A stretch of 64,000 bases of DNA from Vitis vinifera (GCF_030704535.1 NC_081821.1:449001-513000), one strand, 5' to 3'. Shown: positions 9,301 through 18,836, numbered from the stretch's first letter. Translations and numbers: made by a program. The notes: generated by a model from the letters alone, not told the origin.

Positions 9301-11611
9301 TAACGATATCTTAAACAGGTTCGACCAGCAGTCTCCCAAGGATGTCAGCATTAAGGAACTTCATGAAGAAGTTAAGCAGCATAAAAAGGAGATTAAGGAG
9401 TTAAGACAATTCATAAGTGTAGGTCTCTCTGATCTCCAAGATCAAATCAATAGAATTGGCAACCAAGAAATCCATACGGATATTCCAGAATCGTCTCATG
9501 TTAATGATAATGAGACAAATACTTTTTTGAATACTGTAAGTAGGGTTATCTTCCAGAGGTGGGAAATCTCCCTTACTATAGTAGTCAAAGATAAATTTGT
9601 CTTTGATATTATTGCCTTGATTGATTCAGGAGCAGCTGAAAATTGCCTTCAAGAAAGTCTGGTTCCTATTCCTTTATGCGAAGAGACTAGTGAGTCTCTA
9701 TTTGGAGCCAATGGCCAAAGACTTGCCATTAAGTATAAGTTAACAGATGTTCATATCCGTAACCATGACATCTGTATTAAGCAAACCTTTATCCTTGTTA
9801 AGAACCTTAAGGAAAAAGCCCTTCTAGGAATACCCTTCTTAAGCTCTATTTATCCCTTGTGGGTAGATAACCAAGGTATAAGAACTAAGCTTTTTGATAA
9901 GGAAATTCTTTTTGAATTTGCTAATCCAACTGGATGCATCACCCCTCTTAATCAAGGAATTAACCTTGTTGGGTTAAATGTCCCAAGTAAGATAATAGGC
10001 AACCAGTTCATGCATAATGATATTTTAAGCATTCCTTTATGCATTTCAACATTTCAAACTGATAATTTGAATCAAGGAATTTTAAAAGTTGTTTTCACAT
10101 CTGAGAAAACTATTAAGTATATAGCTTTCAAGTATAATTTAATTCACTGGTATATTATTTTAAAATCTAAGTTTCAAAGTTACTTTATTAAAGGAGATTA
10201 TTTCAACCCTAATCAGCTATCTCGTGAATTTTGCAGGGTTCATGAGATCATGGCCCCTAAAAAGAATACCCAAGCTTCTAGCTCTCAAAAATCCCAATCC
10301 AGTCAAGCTAACCAATCTCCTTCTACCCATAAAATGCTTTGGAGTCAACAAGTTGAAGAGGAAGAAGCACAACTTTTGGCAAAGCTTCATTCTTCTAAAC
10401 CTATGCATGAATCCAGCCATATGCCTAACAAAATGTTAACCTTATACTATGATCCTTCTGATCATTCCAAACCTATTAAGGCTACACAATATCCAGCTAT
10501 CTCAGGGTCTCAGACCTTTAAGCAGGTTACTATGACTAATCCCTCTCAAAAGGAATTAGCATCAAGCTCTTCTTTTTCAAGCAAACAAATTGTGGTGGCT
10601 GCCAACCCCACACCTCTTTCAACAAAATCAAGATATTGGCAAAATGATTTAAATCAATCTCTTTTAGTTATTGAAAGAGAATTTTTCTCTGAAAACCCCA
10701 GAGAGATTGCTGCAAAAGCATTTCAAGAAAAATTTCATTATCCCTCTGGTGATATTTTAAAAACAAGAGAGTTTTATGAAGCAGTCCTTATGGAAACTGG
10801 TTCTGTTAAGATTAAGCATCACGCTGATAAATTCAGCAATATAGGCTTGGCATTCTCCACCTGCCATATCTATAAGATCCTTACAGTCAAGCAATGGGGT
10901 GGAAATCCTAATCTTTCAAGGGAATTTTCTGAACCATCTAAGCCAAGGTTTTTTAATTATTGGGATTATCAGAGAGCATGGTTTAATGCTTTTCTGATCC
11001 AGAATAGGGACTTCCATCATTCATGGATGTTCTATTTTCCATCTAAGAATCAGCTTTCCTCTTTCCCATTTTGGTTCTACAGTTGGTGGACTTATTATGG
11101 TCCAAATATTAAGATTCTTCCTAAGCCCATTCTGGATGGCTTTGAGCTATTCAGAAGTTCTTTTAATATTCCCAGAGAACTTTCAGCTTTTCCCCCTTTA
11201 CTATTCTTTTTCAGCAATTTTGGCCTGGCTTGGATAGTCCAGTGGGACTATATTATTATTACAGACGAATCAGCAGCCTTTCCATCCCTGGGAAGGACTT
11301 TTAAAACTAAATGGTGGGATGCATTGAAAAATGATGCATCTACTGATGCAGTCAAGCAGTATTTCCTCAAGAACCCCTCACAAGTCTCAGCCAGTGATGA
11401 TATGTCTCAGTTTCTCCTCAAAAAGCAGCAGTTACAAGCCATGCTCGCAGCAGCTAAGACCCCTCAAGAGTTTCAGAAAATCCTTGATGAAGGAAGCTCA
11501 AGCTTTTCCCAAGAAAATTCTTATGCAGAGTCTGACGATTCAACAAACTACCTTCCAGACAATGGTGATGACTGTGAAGGAATCCTTCCTCCCATAAGAA
11601 GATCTAAGTAA
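6335..11611 (+). CDS. Type B polyprotein: movement protein, coat, protease, fused ORF2 module
   Basis: A 1758-residue open frame. Order: movement protein (about 55-260, nearly identical to type A); diverged linker; coat-like region (about 517-1003) with a basic stretch and a CCHC finger CFKCGKVGHFKKDC at 856-869 followed by an acidic Ser-rich patch; coiled coil near 1005; aspartic protease LIDSGAAENC (Asp 1097); then no reverse transcriptase. Residues about 1226-1299 align with the C-terminal part of type A RNase H but have lost the conserved Asp (IPDF has become NPNQ). From Met 1306 (ATG at 10250) comes an ORF2-like module rich in aromatic residues (FWFYSWWTYYGP). In type A the equivalent module is a separate overlapping ORF. 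Its replication would need RT supplied in trans. Confidence 0.9.
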   Translation: MSSIFRTMSRRSSDSQDTVVNSEEINYPKIQNDLDDWKLPKVSNQEIYKKGTFKFFTDYTIKTSEMTVSLEQDDQVIRLLDNRSVEKHKKDGYNFIHFGMIQVAAKPLTRLGLNTAIVMCLRDNRHLEYRDSIIGAVQAGLNDGPVYFQCYPNFTVRLRDADILDSVVLHIKTHGFKIKPGNSPVSIITRFAYKSMNTSVGSGALCTSPKGETTYFHSDMLDKSDFIIPKKILWKDVDFPENWHFANAVPAIAQRSESIEQIVQYPDGGGELVFSKSFRHSSSPRVSVYEPSRASSSSIPVRTTREEGGSSSGNPKNVKLTGVRSYTNVARPFYSEENESTQESQQDESPVMSPTYSQMINTISLSDEDFEINKDLLRKDFYSEVNKQRNDWFFNTVPKVIRTIYQEEFYAYLRQEKKNIKFWIWFELFKQEEYPDYPFKRIKVTSSNNENKPYEFSKDFQENPQVNQAFVNRINQKIKDNLVTPLTDQPDKRINMIKGDISSEEEADELIKMFEEPHNQIINNLETFKTRNYYPRPTFPDMQFEERNQYTQASYTSGTIYEWNIDGMTEYNILTKLQEMTMVSTAYKLNNRLPDHAVAQTIVAGFTGQLKGWWDNYLTFDDKNSILKAYRINESNEVVKDEDGHDIEDAVATLIYSISKHFIGDPAKIKDKTADLLTNLKCPKLHDFRWYKEVFLTKVMLRSDCNQSFWKEKFISGLPKLFSERIRIKIREQYNGQIPYDKLTYGEIISIVTGEGIKLCNDFKLKQQMKNEQKIYKNEFGSFCSQFGFSQKETMPPSKQKPSRKPSKDKFYHSKRGTHDNYRMNDTKHSRHVQRRVNKDTQKKVETPLDVKPIICFKCGKVGHFKKDCRVKQKINNLSVSDDLKNMLCKVMLNSDSESRTDSDNEDDINQLDSSGDVSSQSSSDQDVCIKGNCNCRPKTINVISQDQEFILDTLRKVEDEKTKQNLYEVFKKSVVKVEAKKTVNPYNLNDILNRFDQQSPKDVSIKELHEEVKQHKKEIKELRQFISVGLSDLQDQINRIGNQEIHTDIPESSHVNDNETNTFLNTVSRVIFQRWEISLTIVVKDKFVFDIIALIDSGAAENCLQESLVPIPLCEETSESLFGANGQRLAIKYKLTDVHIRNHDICIKQTFILVKNLKEKALLGIPFLSSIYPLWVDNQGIRTKLFDKEILFEFANPTGCITPLNQGINLVGLNVPSKIIGNQFMHNDILSIPLCISTFQTDNLNQGILKVVFTSEKTIKYIAFKYNLIHWYIILKSKFQSYFIKGDYFNPNQLSREFCRVHEIMAPKKNTQASSSQKSQSSQANQSPSTHKMLWSQQVEEEEAQLLAKLHSSKPMHESSHMPNKMLTLYYDPSDHSKPIKATQYPAISGSQTFKQVTMTNPSQKELASSSSFSSKQIVVAANPTPLSTKSRYWQNDLNQSLLVIEREFFSENPREIAAKAFQEKFHYPSGDILKTREFYEAVLMETGSVKIKHHADKFSNIGLAFSTCHIYKILTVKQWGGNPNLSREFSEPSKPRFFNYWDYQRAWFNAFLIQNRDFHHSWMFYFPSKNQLSSFPFWFYSWWTYYGPNIKILPKPILDGFELFRSSFNIPRELSAFPPLLFFFSNFGLAWIVQWDYIIITDESAAFPSLGRTFKTKWWDALKNDASTDAVKQYFLKNPSQVSASDDMSQFLLKKQQLQAMLAAAKTPQEFQKILDEGSSSFSQENSYAESDDSTNYLPDNGDDCEGILPPIRRSK

Positions 11612-11847
11612 TTATCAGCCTTTTGTCTTCCATCAAGAGTATTTTACAAGCTTTGCAGTATCTGTTCCAAAAGCAGCAAGCATGTGTCTACACAGTATAA
11701 AGCAGCTTGCCAGATGTCTTCTCAGCCGAAGAAGGTTGTTTCGGAGGATTTCGGTATAAAAGTGAATCTTACTATTCACTGTTCACTATTCACTATTCAA
11801 GCACGGGTCTACTATTCATGGTTACTGTTCAAGATTCCTTTTTTGCC

Positions 11848-11855
11848 TATTTAAG
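11848..11855 (+). promoter_or_regulatory. TATA box of pregenomic RNA promoter, unit 2
   Basis: TATTTAAG sits about 240 bp after the ORF stop and just before a pyrimidine-rich leader. The same element occurs at 18089-18096 and 24343-24350, and reversed at 399-406. It would drive the RNA that reads into unit 3. Confidence 0.6.
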
Positions 11856-11972
11856 GAGGCTCGGGCCTCATTTGTAAGCACGCTTCATTTTACGTTTCAT
11901 TTTTCTCTCCTAAGCTGAAGCTCTCCCTTCTCTCTTCTTTCTCTCTCTTCCTTCTCTCTTCTCTCTCTCATC

Positions 11973-12049
11973 ATGTAACCTCTTCAAGCCTTCAAGCTTT
12001 CTTCAAGCTTTCTTCCCTTGTCCATTGTAAGATATTTCTCCTTATGTAA
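11973..12049 (+). promoter_or_regulatory. Two minimal start-stop uORFs (ATGTAA) in the leader
   Basis: ATGTAA occurs at 11973-11978 and 12044-12049, an ATG directly followed by a stop. Other short ORFs follow, and the main ATG is at 12573. Long leaders with several short ORFs are typical of plant pararetroviruses, where they guide ribosome shunting. That this leader works the same way is inference. The same arrangement is seen in unit 4, and the first element also in unit 3. Confidence 0.5.
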
Positions 12050-12069
12050 TATATAAGTATGTTTTGATT

Positions 12070-12207
12070 ACCTCCTATATGGATGGTTTTTAATTATGTT
12101 TTGTTTTTCATTTTATTTTATGTTCTTGTACCGCCTACATGGTCGGTTTTAATTAAGCTTTATTTTTAAGTTTATGTTTTTTATTTTGTACCGCCTACAT
12201 GGTCGGT
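12070..12207 (+). repeat. Three leader repeats, 60-bp spacing
   Basis: The motif ACCGCCTACATGGTCGGT, or a close variant, starts at 12070, 12130 and 12190, exactly 60 bp apart. Each copy can fold on itself (ACCG pairs with CGGT). The first copy is the most diverged. Equivalent sets lie at 18323-18471 and 24577-24713, and reversed at 38-174. Confidence 0.8.
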
Positions 12208-12359
12208 TTTAAGCTTATTATGAACTAACAAGTTTTTTGGTTCCTTCTCTTTAAATTTCTTTGTTGGATATCTTGTTTGATTTCTAACCCTCTTCTTTGT
12301 TTTGAATCTCTGGCGTAATTCATTTGTTCATTTGCATATGACCTTGTCTTGGGTGTCTA

Positions 12360-12372
12360 TGGTATCAGAGCC
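12360..12372 (+). promoter_or_regulatory. Met-tRNA primer-binding site of unit 3
   Basis: The same TGGTATCAGAGCC site, 213 nt before the ORF start at 12573. It marks the tail-to-head joint of units 2 and 3. Confidence 0.85.
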
Positions 12373-12572
12373 ATGTGGGAGGGAAGTTGGGTCCTTGTTT
12401 TGGGTGTTCTTGGACTATCCTAGGATAGGTAGCAGTGTGCCTGGGAGCGCGAGCCCTGCCGGTTGAGCCGTTGTTAGCCGTGGATAGGCGTTTGTTAGGC
12501 TGTAAGAGGGTTGGGGTGACGTCTCATAAGGTTTGTCAATCTGCTATTAGGCTCTAGATCAAAAACCCTAAA

Positions 12573-15500
12573 ATGAGTTCAATTTTCCGAACCATGTCTA
12601 GGAGATCCAGTGATTCTCAAGATACTGTTGTAAACAGTGAAGAGATCAATTATCCTAAGATTCAAAATGATTTAGATGATTGGAAATTACCCAAGGTGTC
12701 TAATCAAGAAATTTATAAGAAAGGAACCTTTAAGTTCTTCACAGATTATACCATTAAGACCTCTGAAATGACAGTCAGTTTAGAGCAAGACGACCAAGTC
12801 ATAAGACTTCTAGATAACAGATCCGTTGAAAAGCATAAGAAAGATGGCTATAATTTCATACACTTTGGTATGATTCAAGTAGCAGCTAAGCCTTTGACAA
12901 GATTAGGTTTAAACACCGCTATTGTCATGTGTTTAAGGGATAATAGGCATCTCGAATATAGAGATTCTATTATAGGCGCAGTCCAAGCTGGACTGAATGA
13001 TGGCCCAGTTTATTTCCAGTGTTATCCTAACTTCACAGTTAGATTAAGAGATGCAGACATCTTAGATTCGGTTGTCCTGCATATTAAGACTCATGGCTTT
13101 AAGATTAAACCAGGAAACAGTCCTGTTTCTATCATAACCAGGTTTGCCTATAAGAGTATGAACACAAGCGTTGGATCTGGGGCTCTTTGCACCAGTCCTA
13201 AAGGTGAGACCACCTATTTTCACTCTGATATGCTAGATAAGTCGGATTTCATCATCCCCAAGAAGATCTTGTGGAAAGATGTTGATTTCCCTGAAAATTG
13301 GCATTTTGCTAATGCTGTTCCAGCCATAGCACAGCGTTCTGAAAGTATTGAACAAATAGTTCAATATCCTGATGGAGGAGGAGAACTGGTCTTCTCCAAA
13401 TCTTTCAGACATTCCAGCAGCCCTAGAGTTTCTGTTTATGAACCCTCTAGAGCTTCAAGCTCTTCCATCCCAGTTAGAACCACTAGGGAAGAAGGAGGAT
13501 CCAGCTCAGGAAACCCTAAGAACGTTAAGCTAACTGGTGTCAGAAGTTACACCAATGTGGCTAGACCATTTTACAGTGAAGAAAATGAGTCTACTCAGGA
13601 ATCCCAACAGGATGAGTCCCCTGTTATGTCTCCTACCTATTCTCAGATGATTAACACAATAAGCCTAAGTGATGAGGACTTTGAGATCAACAAGGATCTC
13701 TTAAGAAAGGACTTCTATTCTGAAGTCAATAAGCAAAGAAATGATTGGTTCTTTAACACTGTCCCTAAGGTCATTAGAACCATTTACCAAGAAGAATTCT
13801 ATGCCTACTTAAGACAAGAAAAGAAAAATATTAAGTTTTGGATCTGGTTTGAACTCTTCAAACAAGAGGAATATCCAGATTATCCCTTTAAGCGTATAAA
13901 GGTTACCAGTAGTAATAAGGAAAATAAGCCATATGAATTCTCTAAGGATTTCCAAGAAAATCCCCAAGTCAACCAAGCTTTTGTCGATAGGATTAATCAG
14001 AAGATTAAGGATAATCTTGTTACTCCTTTGACTGATCAGCCTGATAAGAGAATCAACATGGTTAAAGGTGATATTAGTTCAGAAGAAGAAGCTGATGAAC
14101 TAATTAAGATGTTTGAGGAACCCCATAATCAAATTATTAACAACTTGGAAACCTTTAAGACTAGGAATTACTATCCTAGGCCTACTTTTCCTGACATGCA
14201 GTTTGAGGAAAGAAATCAGTATACTCAAGCCTCATATACCAGTGGTACTATCTATGAATGGAACATAGACGGTATGACTGAGTATAACATACTCACTAAG
14301 CTTCAAGAAATGACCATGGTTAGTACAGCCTATAAATTAAACAATAGACTGCCAGATCATGCTGTAGCTCAGACCATTGTTGCTGGGTTTACAGGTCAGC
14401 TTAAGGGTTGGTGGGATAATTATCTCACTTTTGATGATAAGAATAGTATCCTTAAAGCCTATAGGATCAATGAGAGTAATGAAGTTGTTAAGGACGAAGA
14501 TGGCCAAGATATTGAGGATGCAGTGGCTACTCTAATCTACTCAATATCCAAGCACTTCATTGGAGATCCTGCAAAAATTAAGGATAAAACTGCAGATCTC
14601 TTAACCAACCTTAAGTGTCCCAAGCTTCATGATTTTAGGTGGTATAGGGAAGTCTTCCTAACCAAAGTCATGCTAAGGTCTGATTGTAACCAGTCTTTTT
14701 GGAAAGAAAAATTCATCTCAGGTTTACCCAAGCTTTTCTCTGAGGGAATTAGGATCAAGATAAGGGAACAGTATAACGGTCAAATCCCTTATGATAAGCT
14801 AACCTATGGTGAGATTATAAGCATTGTCACAGGTGAAGGGATTAAGTTGTGCAATGACTTCAAGCTTAAGCAACAAATGAAGAATGAACAAAAAATCTAC
14901 AAGAATGAATTTGGATCATTCTGTAGCCAGTTTGGTTTCAGCCAAAAGGAAACTATGCCTCCCTCTAAGCAAAAACCAAGTAGGAAGCCTAGCAAAGATA
15001 AGTTTTACCACAGTAAGAGAGGTACCCATGACAACTATAGGATGAATGATACTAAGCATTCAAGGCACGTCCAAAGAAGGGTCAACAAAGATACCCAGAA
15101 AAAGGTAGAAACTCCTTTAGATGTCAAGCCAATTATCTGTTTTAAATGTGGCAAAGTTGGCCATTATAAAAAGGATTGTAGAGTTAAGCAAAAGATTAAC
15201 AACTTAAGTGTCTCGGATGACCTAAAAAATATGCTTTGTAAAGTAATGTTAAACTCAGATTCTGAATCAAGGACTGATTCAGATAATGAAGATGATATTA
15301 ATCAACTAGATAGCAGTGGCGATGTTTCTAGCCAATCTTCTAGTGACCAAGATGTTTGTATTAAGGGTAATTGTAATTGTCGTCCTAAAACCATAAATGT
15401 CATAAGCCAAGATCAGGAATTCATCCTAGATACTTTAAGAAAAGTTGAAGATGAAAAAACTAAGCAAAACCTTTACGAAGTTTTTAAGAAATCTGTTGTT

Positions 15501-17852
15501 AAGGTAGAAGCCAAGAAGACTGTTAATCCTTATAACCTTAATGATATCTTAAACAGGTTCGACCAGCAGTCTCCCAAGGATGTCAGTATTAAGGAACTTC
15601 ATGAAGAAGTTAAGCAGCATAAAAAGGAGATTAAGGAGTTAAGACAATTCATAAGTCTAGGTCTCTCTGATCTCCAAGATCAAATCAATAGAATTGGCAA
15701 CCAAGAAATCCATACGGATATTCCAGAATCGTCTCATGTTAATGATAATGAGACAAATACTTTTTTGAATACTGTCAGTAGGGTTATCTTCCAGAGGTGG
15801 GAAATCTCCCTTACTATAGTAGTCAAAGATAAATTTGTCTTTGATATTATTGCCTTGATTGATTCAGGAGCAGCTGAAAATTGCCTTCAAGAAAGTCTGG
15901 TTCCTATTCCTTTATGCGAAGAGACTAGTGAGTCTCTATTTGGAGCCAATGGCCAAAGACTTGCCATTAAGTATAAGTTAACAGATGTTCATATCCGTAA
16001 CCATGACATCTGTATTAAGCAAACCTTTATCCTTGTTAAGAACCTTAAGGAAAAAGCCCTTCTAGGAATACCCTTCTTAAGCTCTATTTATCCCTTGTGG
16101 GTAGATAACCAAGGTATAAGAACTAAGCTTTTTGATAAGGAAATTCTTTTTGAATTTACTAATCCAATTGGATGCATCACCCCTCTTAACCAAGAAATTA
16201 ACCTTGTTGGGTTTGATGTCCCAAGTAAGCTAATAGGCAACCAATTCATGCATAATGACATTTTAAGCATTTCTTTATGCATTTCAAAATTTCAAATTGG
16301 GATTTTGAATCAAGAATTTTTATTAAAAATTATTTTCAAAGATTTTGAAAAAATTAAAAATATAACTTTTAAGTATGGTTTAATTCGCTGGTATATTATT
16401 TTAAAATCTAAGTTTCAAAGTTACTTTATTAAAGGAGATTATTTCAACCCTAATCAGCTATCTCGTGAATTTTGCAGGGTTCATGAGATCATGGCCCCTA
16501 AAAAGAATACCCAAGCTTCTAGCTCTCAAAAATCCCAATCCAGTCAAGCTAACCAATCTCCTTCTACCCATAAAATGCTTTGGAGTCAACAAGTTGAAGA
16601 GGAAGAAGCACAACTTTTGGCAAAGCTTCATTCTTCTAAACCTATGCATGAATCCAGCCATATGCCTAACAAAATGTTAACCTTATACTATGATCATTCT
16701 GATCATTCTAAACCTATTAAGGCAACACAATATCCAGCTACCTCAGGGTCTCAGACCTTTAAGCAGGTTACTATGGCTAATCCCTCTCAAAAGGAATTAG
16801 CAACAAGCTCTTCTTTTTCAAGCAAACAAATTGTGGTGGCTGCCAACCCCACACCTCTTTCAACAAAATCAAGATATTGGCAAAATGATTTAAATCAATC
16901 TCTTTTAGTTATTGAAAGAGAATTTTTCTCTGAAAACCCCAGAGAGATTGCTGCAAAAGCATTTCAAGAAAAATTTCATTATCCCTCTGGTGATATTTTA
17001 AAAACAAGAGAGTTTTATGAAGCAGTCCTTATAGAAACTGGTTCTGTTAAGATTAAGCATCACGCTGATAAATTCAGCAATATGGGCTTGGCATTCTCCA
17101 CCTGCCATATCTATAAGATCCTTACAGTCAAGCAATGGGGTGGAAATCCTAATCTTTCAAGGGAATTTTCTGAACCATCTAAGCCAAGGTTTTTTAATTA
17201 TTGGGATTATCAGAGAGCATGGTTTAATGCTTTTCTGATCCAGAATAGGGACTTCCATCATTCATGGATGTTCTATTTTCCATCCAAGAATCAGATTTCC
17301 TCTTTCCCATTTTGGTTCTACAGTTGGTGGACTTATTATGGTCCAAATATTAAGATTCTTCCTAAGCCCATTCTGGATGGCTTTGAGCTATTCAGAAGTT
17401 CTTTTAATATTCCCAGAGAACTTTCAGCTTTTCCCCCTTTACTATTCTTCTTCAGCAATTTTGGCCTGGCTTGGATAGTCCAGTGGGACTATATTATTAT
17501 TACAGACGAATCAGCAGCCTTTCCATCTCTGGGAAGGACTTTTAAAACTAAATGGTGGGATGCATTGAAAAATGATGCATCTACTGATGCAGTCAAGCAA
17601 TATTTCCTCAAGAACCCCTCACAAGTCTCAGCCAGTGATGATATGTCTCAGTTTCTCCTCAAAAAGCAGCAGTTACAAGCCATGCTCGCAGCAGCTAAGA
17701 CCCCTCAAGAGTTTCAGAAAATCCTTGATGAAGGAAGCTCAAGCTTTTCCCAAGAAAATTCTTATGCAGAGTCTGACGATTCAACAAGCTACCTTCCAGA
17801 CAATAGTGATGACTGTGAAGGAATCCTTCCTCCCATAAGAAGATCTAAGTAA
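12573..17852 (+). CDS. Type B polyprotein, second copy
   Basis: A 1759-residue open frame with the same domain order as 6335-11611: movement protein, coat region with the CCHC finger (CFKCGKVGHYKKDC), DSGA protease, RNase H relic, fused ORF2 module from the ATG at 16491. It is one residue longer because of changes in the relic. Unit 2 and unit 3 proteins differ at only scattered sites outside residues about 1197-1275, where differences are dense. That pattern fits weak constraint on the relic and stronger constraint on the flanking domains. No stop or frameshift is visible. Confidence 0.9.
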   Translation: MSSIFRTMSRRSSDSQDTVVNSEEINYPKIQNDLDDWKLPKVSNQEIYKKGTFKFFTDYTIKTSEMTVSLEQDDQVIRLLDNRSVEKHKKDGYNFIHFGMIQVAAKPLTRLGLNTAIVMCLRDNRHLEYRDSIIGAVQAGLNDGPVYFQCYPNFTVRLRDADILDSVVLHIKTHGFKIKPGNSPVSIITRFAYKSMNTSVGSGALCTSPKGETTYFHSDMLDKSDFIIPKKILWKDVDFPENWHFANAVPAIAQRSESIEQIVQYPDGGGELVFSKSFRHSSSPRVSVYEPSRASSSSIPVRTTREEGGSSSGNPKNVKLTGVRSYTNVARPFYSEENESTQESQQDESPVMSPTYSQMINTISLSDEDFEINKDLLRKDFYSEVNKQRNDWFFNTVPKVIRTIYQEEFYAYLRQEKKNIKFWIWFELFKQEEYPDYPFKRIKVTSSNKENKPYEFSKDFQENPQVNQAFVDRINQKIKDNLVTPLTDQPDKRINMVKGDISSEEEADELIKMFEEPHNQIINNLETFKTRNYYPRPTFPDMQFEERNQYTQASYTSGTIYEWNIDGMTEYNILTKLQEMTMVSTAYKLNNRLPDHAVAQTIVAGFTGQLKGWWDNYLTFDDKNSILKAYRINESNEVVKDEDGQDIEDAVATLIYSISKHFIGDPAKIKDKTADLLTNLKCPKLHDFRWYREVFLTKVMLRSDCNQSFWKEKFISGLPKLFSEGIRIKIREQYNGQIPYDKLTYGEIISIVTGEGIKLCNDFKLKQQMKNEQKIYKNEFGSFCSQFGFSQKETMPPSKQKPSRKPSKDKFYHSKRGTHDNYRMNDTKHSRHVQRRVNKDTQKKVETPLDVKPIICFKCGKVGHYKKDCRVKQKINNLSVSDDLKNMLCKVMLNSDSESRTDSDNEDDINQLDSSGDVSSQSSSDQDVCIKGNCNCRPKTINVISQDQEFILDTLRKVEDEKTKQNLYEVFKKSVVKVEAKKTVNPYNLNDILNRFDQQSPKDVSIKELHEEVKQHKKEIKELRQFISLGLSDLQDQINRIGNQEIHTDIPESSHVNDNETNTFLNTVSRVIFQRWEISLTIVVKDKFVFDIIALIDSGAAENCLQESLVPIPLCEETSESLFGANGQRLAIKYKLTDVHIRNHDICIKQTFILVKNLKEKALLGIPFLSSIYPLWVDNQGIRTKLFDKEILFEFTNPIGCITPLNQEINLVGFDVPSKLIGNQFMHNDILSISLCISKFQIGILNQEFLLKIIFKDFEKIKNITFKYGLIRWYIILKSKFQSYFIKGDYFNPNQLSREFCRVHEIMAPKKNTQASSSQKSQSSQANQSPSTHKMLWSQQVEEEEAQLLAKLHSSKPMHESSHMPNKMLTLYYDHSDHSKPIKATQYPATSGSQTFKQVTMANPSQKELATSSSFSSKQIVVAANPTPLSTKSRYWQNDLNQSLLVIEREFFSENPREIAAKAFQEKFHYPSGDILKTREFYEAVLIETGSVKIKHHADKFSNMGLAFSTCHIYKILTVKQWGGNPNLSREFSEPSKPRFFNYWDYQRAWFNAFLIQNRDFHHSWMFYFPSKNQISSFPFWFYSWWTYYGPNIKILPKPILDGFELFRSSFNIPRELSAFPPLLFFFSNFGLAWIVQWDYIIITDESAAFPSLGRTFKTKWWDALKNDASTDAVKQYFLKNPSQVSASDDMSQFLLKKQQLQAMLAAAKTPQEFQKILDEGSSSFSQENSYAESDDSTSYLPDNSDDCEGILPPIRRSK

Positions 17853-18088
17853 TCATCAGCCTTTTGTCTTCCATCAAGAGTATTTTACAAGCTTTGCAGT
17901 TTCTGGTCCAAAAGCAGCAAGCATGTGTCTTTACAGTATAAAGCAGCTTGCCAGATGTCTTCTCAGCCGAAAAAGGATGTTTCGGGGTTTTTTGGTATAA
18001 AAGTGAATCTTACTATTCACTATTCACTATTCACTATTCAAGCACGGGTCTACTGTTCATGGTTACTGTTCAAGATTCCTTTTTTGCC

Positions 18089-18096
18089 TATTTAAG
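18089..18096 (+). promoter_or_regulatory. TATA box of pregenomic RNA promoter, unit 3
   Basis: TATTTAAG in the same context as at 11848, followed by the pyrimidine-rich leader and the ATGTAA start-stop element. Confidence 0.6.
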
Positions 18097-18322
18097 GAGG
18101 CTCGGGCCTCATTTGTAAGTACGCTTCATTTTACGCTTCATTTTACGTTTCATTTTTCTCTCCTAAGCTGAAGCTCTCCCTTCTCTCTTCTTTCTCTCTC
18201 TTCCTTCTCTCTTCTCTCTCTCATCATGTAACCTCTTCAAGCCTTCAAGCTTTCTTCAAGCTTTCTTCCCTTGTCCATTGTAAGATATTTCTCCTTATGT
18301 ATAATATAAGTATGTTTTGATT

Positions 18323-18471
18323 ACCTCCTATATGGATGGTTTTTAATTAAGTTTTAATTTTTATTTTATTTTTCATTTTATTTTATGTTCTGATACCGCC
18401 TATATGGTCGGTTTTAATTAAGCTTTATTTTTAAGTTTATGTTTTTATTTTGTACCGCCTACATGGTCGGT
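18323..18471 (+). repeat. Leader repeats between units 3 and 4
   Basis: Copies of the ACCGCC...GGTCGGT motif start at 18323, 18395 and 18454. Spacing is 72 and 59 bp instead of 60 and 60, so a small insertion separates the first two copies. Confidence 0.75.
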
Positions 18472-18623
18472 TTTAAGCTTATGATGAACTAACAAGTTTT
18501 TTGGTTCCTTCTCTTTAAATTTCTTTGTTGGATATCTTCTGTATTTTCTAACCCTCTTCTTTGTTTTGAATCTCTGGCGTAATTCATTTGTTCATTTGCA
18601 TATGACCTTGTCCTGGGTGTCTA

Positions 18624-18636
18624 TGGTATCAGAGCC
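18624..18636 (+). promoter_or_regulatory. Met-tRNA primer-binding site of unit 4
   Basis: TGGTATCAGAGCC, 213 nt upstream of the ORF1 ATG at 18837. It marks the joint where a type B unit passes directly into a type A unit. Confidence 0.85.
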
Positions 18637-18836
18637 ATGTGGGAGGGAAGTTGGGTCCTTGTTTTGGGTGTTCTTGGACTATCCTAGGATAGGTAGCAGT
18701 GTGCCTGGGAGCGCGAGCCCTGCCGGTTGAGCCGTTGTTAGCCGTGGATAGGCGTTTGTTAGGCTGTAAGAGGGTTGGGGTGACGTCTCATAAGGTTTGT
18801 CAATCTGCTATTAGGCTCTAGATCAAAAACCCTAAA

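Larger units (their letters stand above)
6115..12359 (+). mobile_element. Endogenous caulimovirid unit 2 (type B)
   Basis: A full-length type B unit, about 6.24 kb from primer site to primer site. It holds the 5' leader end, one long fused ORF, the intergenic promoter, and the leader running into unit 3. It differs from type A by having the coat-protein finger and lacking reverse transcriptase. The unit is joined directly, tail to head, to unit 3, so the two look like a concatemer of circular or terminally redundant viral DNA. Confidence 0.88.
12360..18623 (+). mobile_element. Endogenous caulimovirid unit 3 (type B)
   Basis: A second complete type B unit, about 6.26 kb, with the same layout as unit 2. 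Most protein differences from unit 2 fall in the RNase H relic; elsewhere the two are almost identical. Confidence 0.88.

Noticed and set aside
12070..12207. CRISPR-like array because of regularly spaced repeats
   Set aside because: Plant genome, only three imperfect copies, spacers conserved between units; they are leader repeats.
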